From NCBI GenBank assembly GCA_020848905.1, contig JADLHG010000031.1, positions 372,001 to 436,000 on the forward strand: DNA of 64,000 bases. The letters are read 5' to 3'. This document shows positions 19,085 to 26,431 of the stretch, one piece after another. The stretch is from Deltaproteobacteria bacterium. GTDB taxonomy: Bacteria; Myxococcota_A; Polyangia; GCA-2747355; JADLHG01. Within the stretch, counting starts at the first letter, position 1, and the number at the start of each line of letters is the position of its first letter. A program made the translations under genes and the position numbers. The notes under the pieces were generated by a model, which worked only from the letters and a program-made list of their open reading frames with translations, was not told the origin of the DNA and did no database searches.

Positions 19085-19127
19085 ACAAGATGTGGTGCAA
19101 AAATTTGACAGACCCACTACATCTTGT
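19085..19127 (+). promoter_or_regulatory. Operator-like inverted repeat
   Basis: ACAAGATGT (19085-19093) and ACATCTTGT (19119-19127) are a perfect 9-bp inverted repeat; four more bases inward match at three positions. The arms are 34 bp apart, start to start, and flank the -35 box of the next promoter, with the right arm in the spacer. This is the expected geometry for a dimeric repressor or activator site. Confidence 0.55.
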
Positions 19128-19132
19128 AGGAT
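19105..19132 (+). promoter_or_regulatory. Promoter of the small coiled-coil gene
   Basis: Perfect TTGACA (19105-19110), 16-bp spacer, TAGGAT (19127-19132). The predicted start near 19139 gives a 54-nt leader before the ATG at 19193, with GAAAGG as a weak ribosome site. Confidence 0.55.
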
Positions 19133-19192
19133 GGTCCTTGGCGCACAGAAGACCAACACTATTAGAGCGTTGGAAAGCGAAAGGTAGCCAAC

Positions 19193-19414
19193 ATGAATCG
19201 CACGACGAGTAAAGCGGGGACCCCGGATCGCAGCGGAGCGGACCTCGAAGCCACCTGCCGCCTGTGGATGGCGGCCGCACAGGCGCGGGACGAGCGCGTG
19301 GCCGAGCTCGAGGCGGAGTGTGCCCAGCTCCGCCAGCGCGTGGCGCGGCTGAGCCGGCTCGTGAACCGCAATCAGCGGGTTCGACGTCCGGAAGCGCTGC
19401 GGAGCGCGAAGTAG
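19193..19414 (+). CDS. Small coiled-coil protein, unknown function
   Basis: A 73-aa hydrophilic protein. Residues about 28-60 (ARDERVAELEAECAQLRQRV) form heptads compatible with a short dimeric coiled coil, followed by a basic tail (RNQRVRRPEALR). There is no signal peptide or membrane segment. The family is not recognised. It stands alone, convergent with the J-domain gene, and has its own promoter with an overlapping palindrome, so expression is probably regulated. A basic coiled coil could bind DNA or a partner protein; neither is shown. Confidence 0.6.
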   Translation: MNRTTSKAGTPDRSGADLEATCRLWMAAAQARDERVAELEAECAQLRQRVARLSRLVNRNQRVRRPEALRSAK

Positions 19415-19442
19415 CGCCAGGTCAGGGCGTGAACGCCGCGTG

Positions 19443-19471
19443 CGGGTGAGAGGCCTCTCCTGCCTCGCCCG
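19443..19471. terminator. Possible bidirectional terminator
   Basis: CGGGTGAG (19443-19450) pairs with CTCGCCCG (19464-19471), 8 bp with one G-U, 13-nt loop. It lies between the convergent coiled-coil and J-domain genes. No T-tract is present. Confidence 0.3.
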
Positions 19472-19477
19472 GGCGGT

Positions 19478-20458
19478 CTAGCGGCCCAGGGCCTCGAGAC
19501 GCTCTCGGAGGGCCAGGTTCTGGGGCTCGCACTGCACGGCGAGCGCCAGGTACATGCGGGCCGACTTCACGTTCCCCTCCTGTTCCGCGAGCTGCGCGAA
19601 TTGGAGGTAGCGCTTCCCTTCCGAGGTGAGCGCCCCGGAGGTGGCCTCGGAGCCGGTGGGCTGTCGAGGCCGCTCCTGGTAGCGCAGGTGGCGCGCCCGA
19701 TCGGGCAGCGCGAGCCCGTGGTCGTAGTCGCTGCGGGCCTCGGGCCGGATGAGCACCTTGAAACCCTCCGACACGCGCTTGTAGACCTCGTAGATCGCAC
19801 TCCGCAGCTCGGCATCCTCGAGCCGCATGAAGCGATCCGGGTGGTAGGCCATGGAGCGCGCGAAGAACGCGTCCTTGATCTCCGAGAGGGTCGCCGACGG
19901 GGCGATGCCGAGGAGCTGGTAGTAGTCGAGCGCGTCCAGCTCCCCGTGGAGCTCTTCCACCCGCTCGCGAAAGGCGACCCACGCGGCCGCGCGCTCCTCG
20001 GGAGAGGGCGGCGGCGGATCGTCGGTCGACGGGGCGCTCGTCGCCTCGAGCGAGGGCTGCGACGGAAGCTTCTGGGCCGTCCGAGGATCGCGCCTGAGCT
20101 CGAGCTGCTCGTCGAGCGCGTCCAGGTCGAAGGGGAAGGGGAGCGCCAGGTCCGCGCCGACGGCCTCCGCGGCGTGGGCCGCCGCGGCCTCGTCGCGAAA
20201 GGCCTCGTCCATCAGCACGAGCAGGCACCGGCTCCCCGCGGGGGTCGACCGGATACTCTGGCACAGGTCGTCCATCGCCGGGTCGCGGCCGACCAGGACC
20301 ACCTCGGGGTGCACGCGGCCGAGGAGGTCGAGCCCCTGCGCGGAGGTCTTGGCGAATTCCAGGCGGTACTGACTCGACGGGAGGCTGCAGGCCAGCAGGC
20401 CGCGCCGCACGTTGTCTCGGTCGATGATCAGGACTCGGATGGGTGTCGGAGGCGTCAC
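19478..20458 (-). CDS. Degenerate receiver - J-domain fusion protein
   Basis: A 326-aa protein. Residues 1-120 have receiver (CheY-like) character: RVLIIDRDNVRRG with acidic residues and VVLVGRDP carrying a possible D59. The conserved lysine is missing (LPFPFD instead of KPF), so phosphorylation is doubtful. Residues about 176-240 are a J domain (LDALDYYQLLGI; HPD at 206-208 in AYHPDRF), which stimulates Hsp70 ATPase. The C-terminus is a TPR-like helical hairpin (QFAQLAEQEGNVKSARMYL). It starts with ATGA overlapping the stop of the Hsp70 gene, so the two are almost certainly partners. Glycine-rich and zinc-finger regions of true DnaJ are absent. Confidence 0.88.
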   Translation of the reverse strand: MTPPTPIRVLIIDRDNVRRGLLACSLPSSQYRLEFAKTSAQGLDLLGRVHPEVVLVGRDPAMDDLCQSIRSTPAGSRCLLVLMDEAFRDEAAAAHAAEAVGADLALPFPFDLDALDEQLELRRDPRTAQKLPSQPSLEATSAPSTDDPPPPSPEERAAAWVAFRERVEELHGELDALDYYQLLGIAPSATLSEIKDAFFARSMAYHPDRFMRLEDAELRSAIYEVYKRVSEGFKVLIRPEARSDYDHGLALPDRARHLRYQERPRQPTGSEATSGALTSEGKRYLQFAQLAEQEGNVKSARMYLALAVQCEPQNLALRERLEALGR

Positions 20459-22035
20459 GAGCGCTTCCCGCCGTCGGGCCTCAGGCTGATCTGGCCGATC
20501 GCCGTGTCCGACAGCTCGCCCGACACGGTGACGCTCTTCTTGTAGAGGCGGCCCGAATCGCGGTCGCGCGCTGTGACGTTGAGGATGCCGTTCGTGTCCA
20601 CCTCGAAGGTGACGAGCACCTCCACCTCGCCGCGCGCGGCGGGCCGCAGGTCCCCCACGACGAGCTCCCCGAGGGCGGTGTTCTCGTCGGCGCGTCGGGA
20701 CTCCCCCTGCACGATGCGGATCTTGAGCTCGGTCTGGTGGTCCCTCGAGGTGGAGAAGACGCGAGATTGCTCCACGGGAATGGCCATGTTGCGCTCGAGG
20801 ACCTTCTCCGACAGCCCGCCCGCCGTGACGATGCCGATGGAGTGGGGGAGCACGTCCAGCAGGATGGTCTGCGTGCTCGCCGGCTCGGGGGTCGGGGCGG
20901 CCATCAGGGAGTGCGCCTGGATCGCGGCCCCTAGCGCCACCGCGGTCTCCGGGCTGACGTCGGCCCGAGGACGCTGGCCGAAGAACTGCTCCACCGACGC
21001 GCGGACGAGCGGGATGAAGGTCGTTCCGCCGACCATGATCACGTCGTTGATGTCTTCAGGCCGCACGCGCGCGTCGTGCAGGGCGCGCTCGCAGACGGCG
21101 AAGGAGCGGCGTACGAGGTCGAAGCAGAGCGAGTTGAAGAGGTCTCGCGTCAGAGTGGCCGACAGGTCGAGCACCCCCTTCGCGGTGTGCGCTACCCGCT
21201 GCACCAGGAGGTCCGCATTCGTCTTCTGGCTGAGCGTTCGCTTCGCTCCTTCGCAGGCGAGGATGAGGCGGGTCCACTCGACGACGTCTCGCCGGAGTTC
21301 GATCCCGGTCTGCTTCCAGAAGCTGTTCGCTACCGCCGTGGCGACGGCTTCGTCGAAGTCGTCGCCGCCGAGGAAGGTGTCTCCGGCGGTGGAGATCACG
21401 CGAAAGACCCGGTCTCGCAGCTCGAGCAGCGTGAAGTCGAAGGTACCGCCGCCGAAGTCGTAGACCGCGAGCAGCTTGTTCAGACCCCGGCCGTAGCCGT
21501 AGGCCAGCGAGGCGGCGGTGGGCTCATTGATGATGCGGATGACGTCCAGGCCGGCAATGCGGCCCGCGATGCGCGTGCTCTCCCGCTGTGCGTCGTTGAA
21601 GTTCGCGGGGACCGTGATGACGGCCTTGTCCACCGGGACGCCCAGGCGCGCCTCGGCGATCTTCTTCATCATGCGCAGGATGTAGGCCGAGGTCTCGGGG
21701 ATGCTGAGCCGCTCGCCGCGGATCTCGATCACCGGGTGGCTGTTCGGACCCTCGACCACGCGGTACGGGAAGCTCGACACGGCGGCCCGCGTGTCCGGGT
21801 CGTCCATGCGCCGCCCGATCAGGCGCTTCGCCGAATAGACCGTGTTGTAGGGGTCCACCGCGAGCTGCGCCCGGGCCGCCTGCCCGACCAGGATCCCGCC
21901 CTCGGCGAGAAAGGCCACGACCGAGGGCTGGACGAGGTTTCCGAAGTCGTCGGCGAGGACCTCGGGTCGCCCGTCGCGCACCACGGCGACGCTCGAATAC
22001 GACGTGCCGAGGTCGATGCCGATCGCGTATTCCAT
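20455..22035 (-). CDS. Lidless DnaK-like Hsp70 chaperone
   Basis: A 526-aa Hsp70. The ATPase domain is complete: YAIGIDLGTSYSSVAV, AVITVPANFNDAQR, IRIINEPTAASLAYGYG, YDFGGGTFDFTLLE and DVIMVGGTTFIPLVR. The linker is followed by a beta-sandwich substrate domain (LPHSIGIVTAGG; GILNVTARDRDSG). The protein then stops, about 110 residues short of DnaK, so the helical lid and C-terminal tail are missing. Substrate trapping would therefore be weaker or different. The start at 22035 (MEYAIGIDLGT) matches Hsp70 N-termini. It is the first gene of a two-gene operon with the J-domain fusion. It is not the housekeeping dnaK, which should be full length and linked to grpE/dnaJ. Confidence 0.92.
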   Translation of the reverse strand: MEYAIGIDLGTSYSSVAVVRDGRPEVLADDFGNLVQPSVVAFLAEGGILVGQAARAQLAVDPYNTVYSAKRLIGRRMDDPDTRAAVSSFPYRVVEGPNSHPVIEIRGERLSIPETSAYILRMMKKIAEARLGVPVDKAVITVPANFNDAQRESTRIAGRIAGLDVIRIINEPTAASLAYGYGRGLNKLLAVYDFGGGTFDFTLLELRDRVFRVISTAGDTFLGGDDFDEAVATAVANSFWKQTGIELRRDVVEWTRLILACEGAKRTLSQKTNADLLVQRVAHTAKGVLDLSATLTRDLFNSLCFDLVRRSFAVCERALHDARVRPEDINDVIMVGGTTFIPLVRASVEQFFGQRPRADVSPETAVALGAAIQAHSLMAAPTPEPASTQTILLDVLPHSIGIVTAGGLSEKVLERNMAIPVEQSRVFSTSRDHQTELKIRIVQGESRRADENTALGELVVGDLRPAARGEVEVLVTFEVDTNGILNVTARDRDSGRLYKKSVTVSGELSDTAIGQISLRPDGGKRS

Positions 22036-22043
22036 GGGGTGGC

Positions 22044-22083
22044 GTGCGCCGACGGTGGGAATGGGGCCGGGCCGATGGCGCAC
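22044..22083 (-). promoter_or_regulatory. 5'-leader hairpin of the Hsp70 gene
   Basis: The leader can fold through GTGCGCC and GGCGCAC (plus-strand positions 22077-22083 and 22044-22050), a perfect 7-bp stem beginning about at the predicted transcript start and ending 8 nt before the ATG. No ribosome site is visible next to the ATG. Translational control is possible but unproven. Confidence 0.3.
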
Positions 22084-22086
22084 CTG

Positions 22087-22116
22087 ATCATAGGAAGGCG
22101 CGCCGACGAGTGTCAA
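22087..22116 (-). promoter_or_regulatory. Promoter of the Hsp70/J-domain operon
   Basis: TTGACA (22116-22111), 18-bp spacer, TATGAT (22092-22087). This is among the best housekeeping-type promoters in the window. It predicts a transcript from about 22080 with a 45-nt leader. No CIRCE element was seen. Confidence 0.65.
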
Positions 22117-22197
22117 TTCCTTCGCCCGTTTTCCGTCGGCGGGGGTGGTTCGGCCCCCTCGGCCCGCGGGGCCTTGCGCCCGGGGCGTGCTCCCTCG

Positions 22198-22226
22198 TTG
22201 ACCTCGCGCGCGCGGCGTGGTATCCC
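22198..22226 (+). promoter_or_regulatory. Promoter of the response-regulator/kinase operon
   Basis: TTGACC (22198-22203), 17-bp spacer, TATCCC (22221-22226). The predicted start near 22233 is 3 nt from the ATG at 22236, and no Shine-Dalgarno sequence is present, so the message would be leaderless. Confidence 0.5.
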
Positions 22227-22235
22227 TCAAGTGCT

Positions 22236-23171
22236 ATGTTGCTGAAAAAATTGGTGATAGCCGAAGACGACGACGCGGTCGCCCATCTCGTGGCTGCCAG
22301 CCTCGGGGATGCGGGCTTTCTTTGTCTTCGGGCGAGGGACGGGGAGGAGGCGCTCAACCTCACGCGCACCGAGCTGCCGGACGCGCTCGTGCTGGACGTG
22401 ATGATGCCGAAGCTCGACGGCATCGAGGTCTGCCGGCGCTTGAAGTCCGACGTGCTGGTGTCGCGGGTGCCGATTCTGATGCTCACCTCTCTGGCCGGAG
22501 TGGACGACCGCGTGGCCGGCCTCGAGGCTGGAGCGGACGATTATCTGCCGAAGCCCTTCGACCTGCGGGAGCTCGCGGCACGCGTCAAGGCCCTCATCCG
22601 TCAGAGCCGGCGCGAGCGGGACCGAAACCCCACGACGAACCTGCCGGGAGCCGAGGCGATCGAGGAGCGGGTGGCGGATCTTCTGCGACGCAAGGCGGGT
22701 TTCGGACTGCTCTACGTCGACATCGAGAACTTCCGGACGTATGCGGACGTCTACGGCTATCGCAAGGCGGACGACGTGATCGCTCAGACCGGCGCGCTCA
22801 TCCTGCAGCAATCGCGCGTGACGGAGCCGCCGGCTTTCGTCGGACACGTGGGCGGCGACGATTTCTTGCTGATCTGCGAGGCGGAGGCGGCCTCGTCGCT
22901 CGCCGACGGGATCGCGGCGGCCTTCAACGCCACGGCGAGCGGCCACTACAGCGAGGAGGACCAGCAGCGCGGGTACATCACGCTCTCGGATCCCTCCGGC
23001 GAGGTGCGTCGCGCGTTGTTCATGAGCGCCTCGATCGCCGAGGTGATCGTGGGCCCCGGCCAGTACGACTCGGCGGAGAAGCTGGCCAGCGAGATCACGC
23101 GGGCCAAGGCGATGAGCCGGCGACGAACGGGAAGCGGGCTCTTCACCCTGCCGCGCGGCGACCGGTCGTAA
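22236..23171 (+). CDS. Response regulator with degenerate GGDEF domain
   Basis: A 311-aa protein. The receiver domain at 1-125 is intact: acidic cluster VIAEDDDAV, phospho-acceptor Asp in VLDVMMPKLDG, Thr in MLTSL and Lys in YLPKPFDL. The second half (about 135-305) is GGDEF-like, with the signature reading GGDDF in HVGGDDFLLI. The glutamate normally needed for c-di-GMP synthesis is replaced, so cyclase activity is doubtful; nucleotide binding remains possible. No histidine kinase is nearby. The downstream Ser/Thr kinase starts 18 bp later and may be co-regulated. Translation is probably leaderless from ATG 22236. Confidence 0.87.
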   Translation: MLLKKLVIAEDDDAVAHLVAASLGDAGFLCLRARDGEEALNLTRTELPDALVLDVMMPKLDGIEVCRRLKSDVLVSRVPILMLTSLAGVDDRVAGLEAGADDYLPKPFDLRELAARVKALIRQSRRERDRNPTTNLPGAEAIEERVADLLRRKAGFGLLYVDIENFRTYADVYGYRKADDVIAQTGALILQQSRVTEPPAFVGHVGGDDFLLICEAEAASSLADGIAAAFNATASGHYSEEDQQRGYITLSDPSGEVRRALFMSASIAEVIVGPGQYDSAEKLASEITRAKAMSRRRTGSGLFTLPRGDRS

Positions 23172-23189
23172 TCTCCTCGTCGCGCGCCC

Positions 23190-25118
23190 ATGCGCGTCTC
23201 CCCGCCGCAGCTCGGATCCAGCCTCGGACGGTATCGTCTCGTCGAGGAGCTCGGTGCGGGCGGGATGGCGGTGGTGTACCGCGCCGAGGATCCGCTGCTC
23301 GGGCGCCAGGTGGCGGTGAAGGTCCTGCACCCGCATCTCTCGCGGCAGGGGGACTACGCGGCGCGGTTCGTGCGCGAGGCGAAGGCGGCGGCGGGACTCC
23401 GTCACCCGAACATCATCGAGGTCTACGACTACGGTGGGGACGAGGCGCTCGACGGGGGCGCGGTCGTGCCCGGTTTCATGGTGTGCGAGCTCGTCTCGGG
23501 CCCCTCGCTGCGCCGGATCATGGAGGACCACGGCCCGCTGCTCGCGGAGGCCGCGGCGCTCGTCGGGCTCAAGCTCTGTGACGCGCTCGGCTGCGCGCAC
23601 CGCGCGGGGATCGTGCACCGTGACCTGAAGCCGGACAACGTGCTCGTGGCGGACGGGGGACGGATCGTGCTGGCCGACTTCGGCATCGCGCGCCTTCTCG
23701 ACGGCGAGGCGATGACGCAGACCGGCGCGCTCGTCGGGTCGCCGGCCTACATGTCGCCCGAGCAGGCGCAGGGGCGGCACGTGGACGGGCGTTCGGACCT
23801 CTTCTCGCTCGGAACGCTCCTCTACCAGCTGTGCACGGGACACCTGCCCTTTCCCGGCAAGGACCCGATCGCCACCGCGCTGCGCATCGTGGAAGGGCGC
23901 TACCGGCCGGCGGCGAGCCTCGACGGCCGCGTCGGGCGGGGCATGGATCGGGTGATCTCGCGGCTGCTCGAGCGCGAGCCGGATCGCCGCTACGACAGCG
24001 CGGAGCAGGCGGGGCAGGCCCTGCGCGAGCTGCTCGCGGAGAGCGGCCTGACGGACCCCGACGCGGAGCTCGTGGGGCTGTTTCGCGCGCCCACGGACTA
24101 TTCGCGAGACCTCGCCGCGCGCGTCGTCGCGCGAGCCGTCACGCGGGCCGAGGAGGCGCGCCAAAAGGGCGCCATTCCGCGGGCCATCGATGCGTGCGAT
24201 CGCGTGCTGGCCTTCGAGCCGCAACATCCGCAGGCCCTCGCGCTCCTCGCGCAGCTCTCGCGTCGCAGGTGGCCGGGCAGGCTCTGGCTGGTGGGCGGGG
24301 GTGCGCTCCTGCTCGGCCTCGCCGGCCTGGGTGGCGTGTGGGGCCTGCGGGCGCTACGCCGCGGCGCCGAACCCCGGGTCGACGCGACCTCGTTCGGGCG
24401 GGCGGAGAGCGCGTCGCGGGCGGGGGGGACGAAGGATCTGGGCCTGGCGTCGGGTGGCGCGGCGGGGATGGCACGCCGGGATCCTCGGCCGGAGGAACGG
24501 GCGCATCCCGACGCCGGGCCGACCATCCCCCGCGCCCGGGTCGAACGTGGGTCGCCTCGCCGTCCGGCTTCCACCCCGGCGGAGCGCGCTCGCGGCGCGG
24601 ACGCGGGGCCGGCGCGGCGGACGGCGCGCGAGCCCGCGGCCGAGGTCCCCGACGCACTCGACGCTCGCGTGGCCAAGGCCGCCGACGCGCGGCAGCCGGG
24701 CGGACCACGGGCCCTGCTCCACGTTCAACTCGGTCCCTGGTGCGACGTGATCCTGGACGGCCGCAGCGTGGGGCGCTCGCCCTTGCCCGGGCCGCTCGTA
24801 GTGCGGCCGGGGGCGCATCATCTGATCTGTCGCCAGGGGGAAGGCGGGCAGAAGGTGGAGCAGCGGCTCGAGCTCAAGGCCGGCGAGGTCCGCTGGCTGC
24901 GAGGACCGCTCGTGCCGCTCGTGGAGGTGGAGGTCGCCTTCGTCGAGGGGGACGCCGTGCGCATCGACGGCCGCGTGGCGAAGGGGCGGCTCTCGATCGC
25001 CCCCAAGCGCTATCGTGTGGACGTGCTGCGCAACGGGCGAGCGGTGAAAGGGGGCTGGGTGACCATCCCGCCCCGCGCCTGTCGACTCGTGGATCTGCCC
25101 GAGCTGGGCTGTCGCTAG
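23190..25118 (+). CDS. Transmembrane Ser/Thr kinase with PEGA-like sensor
   Basis: A 642-aa Hanks-type kinase. Domain about 15-280: LGAGGMAVVY loop, K44 (VAVKVL), HRDLKPDN with H143 and D145, DFG at 163-165, YMSPEQ. A juxtamembrane helical stretch is followed by one membrane segment at about 370-390 (GGGALLLGLAGLGGVWGL), a low-complexity Ala/Arg/Pro linker, and a C-terminal periplasmic PEGA-like region (WCDVILDGRSVGRSPLPGP) ending in a Cys-containing tail. All catalytic residues are present. It lies 18 bp after the response regulator and is followed by two lipoproteins and a TPR/membrane protein. Envelope sensing is the likely role (inference). Confidence 0.93.
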   Translation: MRVSPPQLGSSLGRYRLVEELGAGGMAVVYRAEDPLLGRQVAVKVLHPHLSRQGDYAARFVREAKAAAGLRHPNIIEVYDYGGDEALDGGAVVPGFMVCELVSGPSLRRIMEDHGPLLAEAAALVGLKLCDALGCAHRAGIVHRDLKPDNVLVADGGRIVLADFGIARLLDGEAMTQTGALVGSPAYMSPEQAQGRHVDGRSDLFSLGTLLYQLCTGHLPFPGKDPIATALRIVEGRYRPAASLDGRVGRGMDRVISRLLEREPDRRYDSAEQAGQALRELLAESGLTDPDAELVGLFRAPTDYSRDLAARVVARAVTRAEEARQKGAIPRAIDACDRVLAFEPQHPQALALLAQLSRRRWPGRLWLVGGGALLLGLAGLGGVWGLRALRRGAEPRVDATSFGRAESASRAGGTKDLGLASGGAAGMARRDPRPEERAHPDAGPTIPRARVERGSPRRPASTPAERARGADAGPARRTAREPAAEVPDALDARVAKAADARQPGGPRALLHVQLGPWCDVILDGRSVGRSPLPGPLVVRPGAHHLICRQGEGGQKVEQRLELKAGEVRWLRGPLVPLVEVEVAFVEGDAVRIDGRVAKGRLSIAPKRYRVDVLRNGRAVKGGWVTIPPRACRLVDLPELGCR

Positions 25119-25255
25119 CGCGCCAGACGGCCCGCGACCGGGCCCTGACAGGGCTGTCGCGACCCGGCGCGGACGCGGCCTCCCGGGCCGATCGCGCGAC
25201 GGAGAATCACCGGCATCGTCGAGCACTTGCACACCGCCGAGACCTGGCACTCGCG

Positions 25256-25285
25256 TTGCTACCTCGAGCGACCGTGTGCTACGTT
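25256..25285 (+). promoter_or_regulatory. Promoter of the twin-lipoprotein operon
   Basis: TTGCTA (25256-25261), 18-bp spacer, TACGTT (25280-25285) preceded by TGC (extended -10). Position +1 falls on the A of the ATG at 25292, a fully leaderless arrangement. Read-through from the kinase gene is also possible. Confidence 0.5.
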
Positions 25286-25291
25286 GACCGC

Positions 25292-26431
25292 ATGCGCTGG
25301 TGGTTGGCTGCCTCGCCGATGCTCTGGGGCTGCCTCTACCTGGGCGGCATCAACCATGCTCCAGCCGTCGTCTTGCGCCTCGACGCGCCGTCGAGCCTCC
25401 TCTTTCTCGACGGGACGGCCGCCCTCGTGGCCGAGGCCCACGATGCCGAGGGCGACGCGCTGACCTACACCTGGAGCGTGGAGGTCCGCTCGCTGAAGGG
25501 GGAGCGGCTGCAGGTGGTGGACGCGGGCGGCCAGCTCGGCGCGGAGCGCTCGGCGCGCCCGCTACCCGGCGGGGACCGCTTCAGCTTGCCGCTGCGTACC
25601 CGCGGCACCTACCGCGTGGAGCTGCGGGTGCGGGACCCGCGCGGGGCGGAAGGGGTCGCAGTGACCGAGGTGGTGGTCGCCAGTCGTCCCCCCGAGCCCC
25701 AGCTGCAGCTCCTGCCGCAGGCGGAGGGGACCTTCCCCCTCGGCGGGCCCTATCCGGCGCACGCGACGTACCTCGTGAGCGCCGGCGCTACGACGGATCC
25801 CGATGCGGAAGATGACCTGACCTGCGGCAAGGGGGCGAGCATCGAATGGAAGCTCCTCGAACCGGACCCCTCGCGGCTGGAATTCTTCCGGACGCGCCCA
25901 TGCACCGAGGAGTCCGGGCTCGAGATCCTGCAGCTCCGCGCCCGACCCGTGACCGCCGCCCTGCCCGTGCGCGTGCAGGCGACCGTCACGGATCCGACCG
26001 GAGTGCGAGGCGTCGGGTCGCTCGCCTTCGTCCTGGCCCCGAACAGGCCTCCCTGTCTGCGCGTTCCCCCGGAGGCCTCTCCCGTCGAAAAGATCCTCTT
26101 GCTCTACGACAGCGTGGGAGAGCAGGGGGAGGGGGCGGTCCAGGTCGGCGCGCAGTTTCCCGACGACGACGTGCACGAGTTTCGCTACCGCTGGCTGCGG
26201 GCGTCGCGCGCGGAAGGTCCCTACCTCGAGACGGCCAGCCAGCCGGGGCCGTTTTTCACCATGGACCGCAGCGTCGGCCTCCCAGGCGATCACGTCTTTC
26301 TGCGGCTCGTGGTCCAGGACGCGCAATCGGCCTGGCCGAGCTGCGACGCGGCGACCGCGCGCTGCGCGAGCGCCGACGGGCTGCCGCCGAGCTGCTACCA
26401 GTGGATCACCTGGCAGGTGGAGGTCCGATGA
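25292..26431 (+). CDS. Lipoprotein with PKD-like beta domains
   Basis: A 379-aa envelope lipoprotein: short signal peptide and lipobox LWGC. The mature part contains at least two PKD/cadherin-like beta-sandwiches: PSSLLFLDGTAALVAEAHD with AEGDALTYTWSVE and GTYRVELRVRDPRG, and later FPDDDVHEFRYRW with HVFLRLVVQDAQSAW. Several cysteines could form disulphides. Such domains usually mediate binding. The stop overlaps the next lipoprotein start by 4 bp (ATGA). It may work with the upstream kinase's periplasmic domain, but no direct evidence exists. Confidence 0.85.
   Translation: MRWWLAASPMLWGCLYLGGINHAPAVVLRLDAPSSLLFLDGTAALVAEAHDAEGDALTYTWSVEVRSLKGERLQVVDAGGQLGAERSARPLPGGDRFSLPLRTRGTYRVELRVRDPRGAEGVAVTEVVVASRPPEPQLQLLPQAEGTFPLGGPYPAHATYLVSAGATTDPDAEDDLTCGKGASIEWKLLEPDPSRLEFFRTRPCTEESGLEILQLRARPVTAALPVRVQATVTDPTGVRGVGSLAFVLAPNRPPCLRVPPEASPVEKILLLYDSVGEQGEGAVQVGAQFPDDDVHEFRYRWLRASRAEGPYLETASQPGPFFTMDRSVGLPGDHVFLRLVVQDAQSAWPSCDAATARCASADGLPPSCYQWITWQVEVR

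Larger units (their letters stand above)
18813..19192. other. 380-bp intergenic region with regulatory sites
   Basis: No gene was found here. It holds a 9-bp perfect GC-rich hairpin (18901-18930), a T6 run at 19070-19075 with no stem before it, and a promoter overlapping a palindrome (19085-19132). The right half is more AT-rich than the rest of the window. Confidence 0.7.

Noticed and set aside
16422-19280. 952-codon minus-strand frame antisense to the repeat lipoprotein
   Set aside because: Repeated pattern reflects the four repeats on the other strand; no signal, motif or ribosome site supports it.
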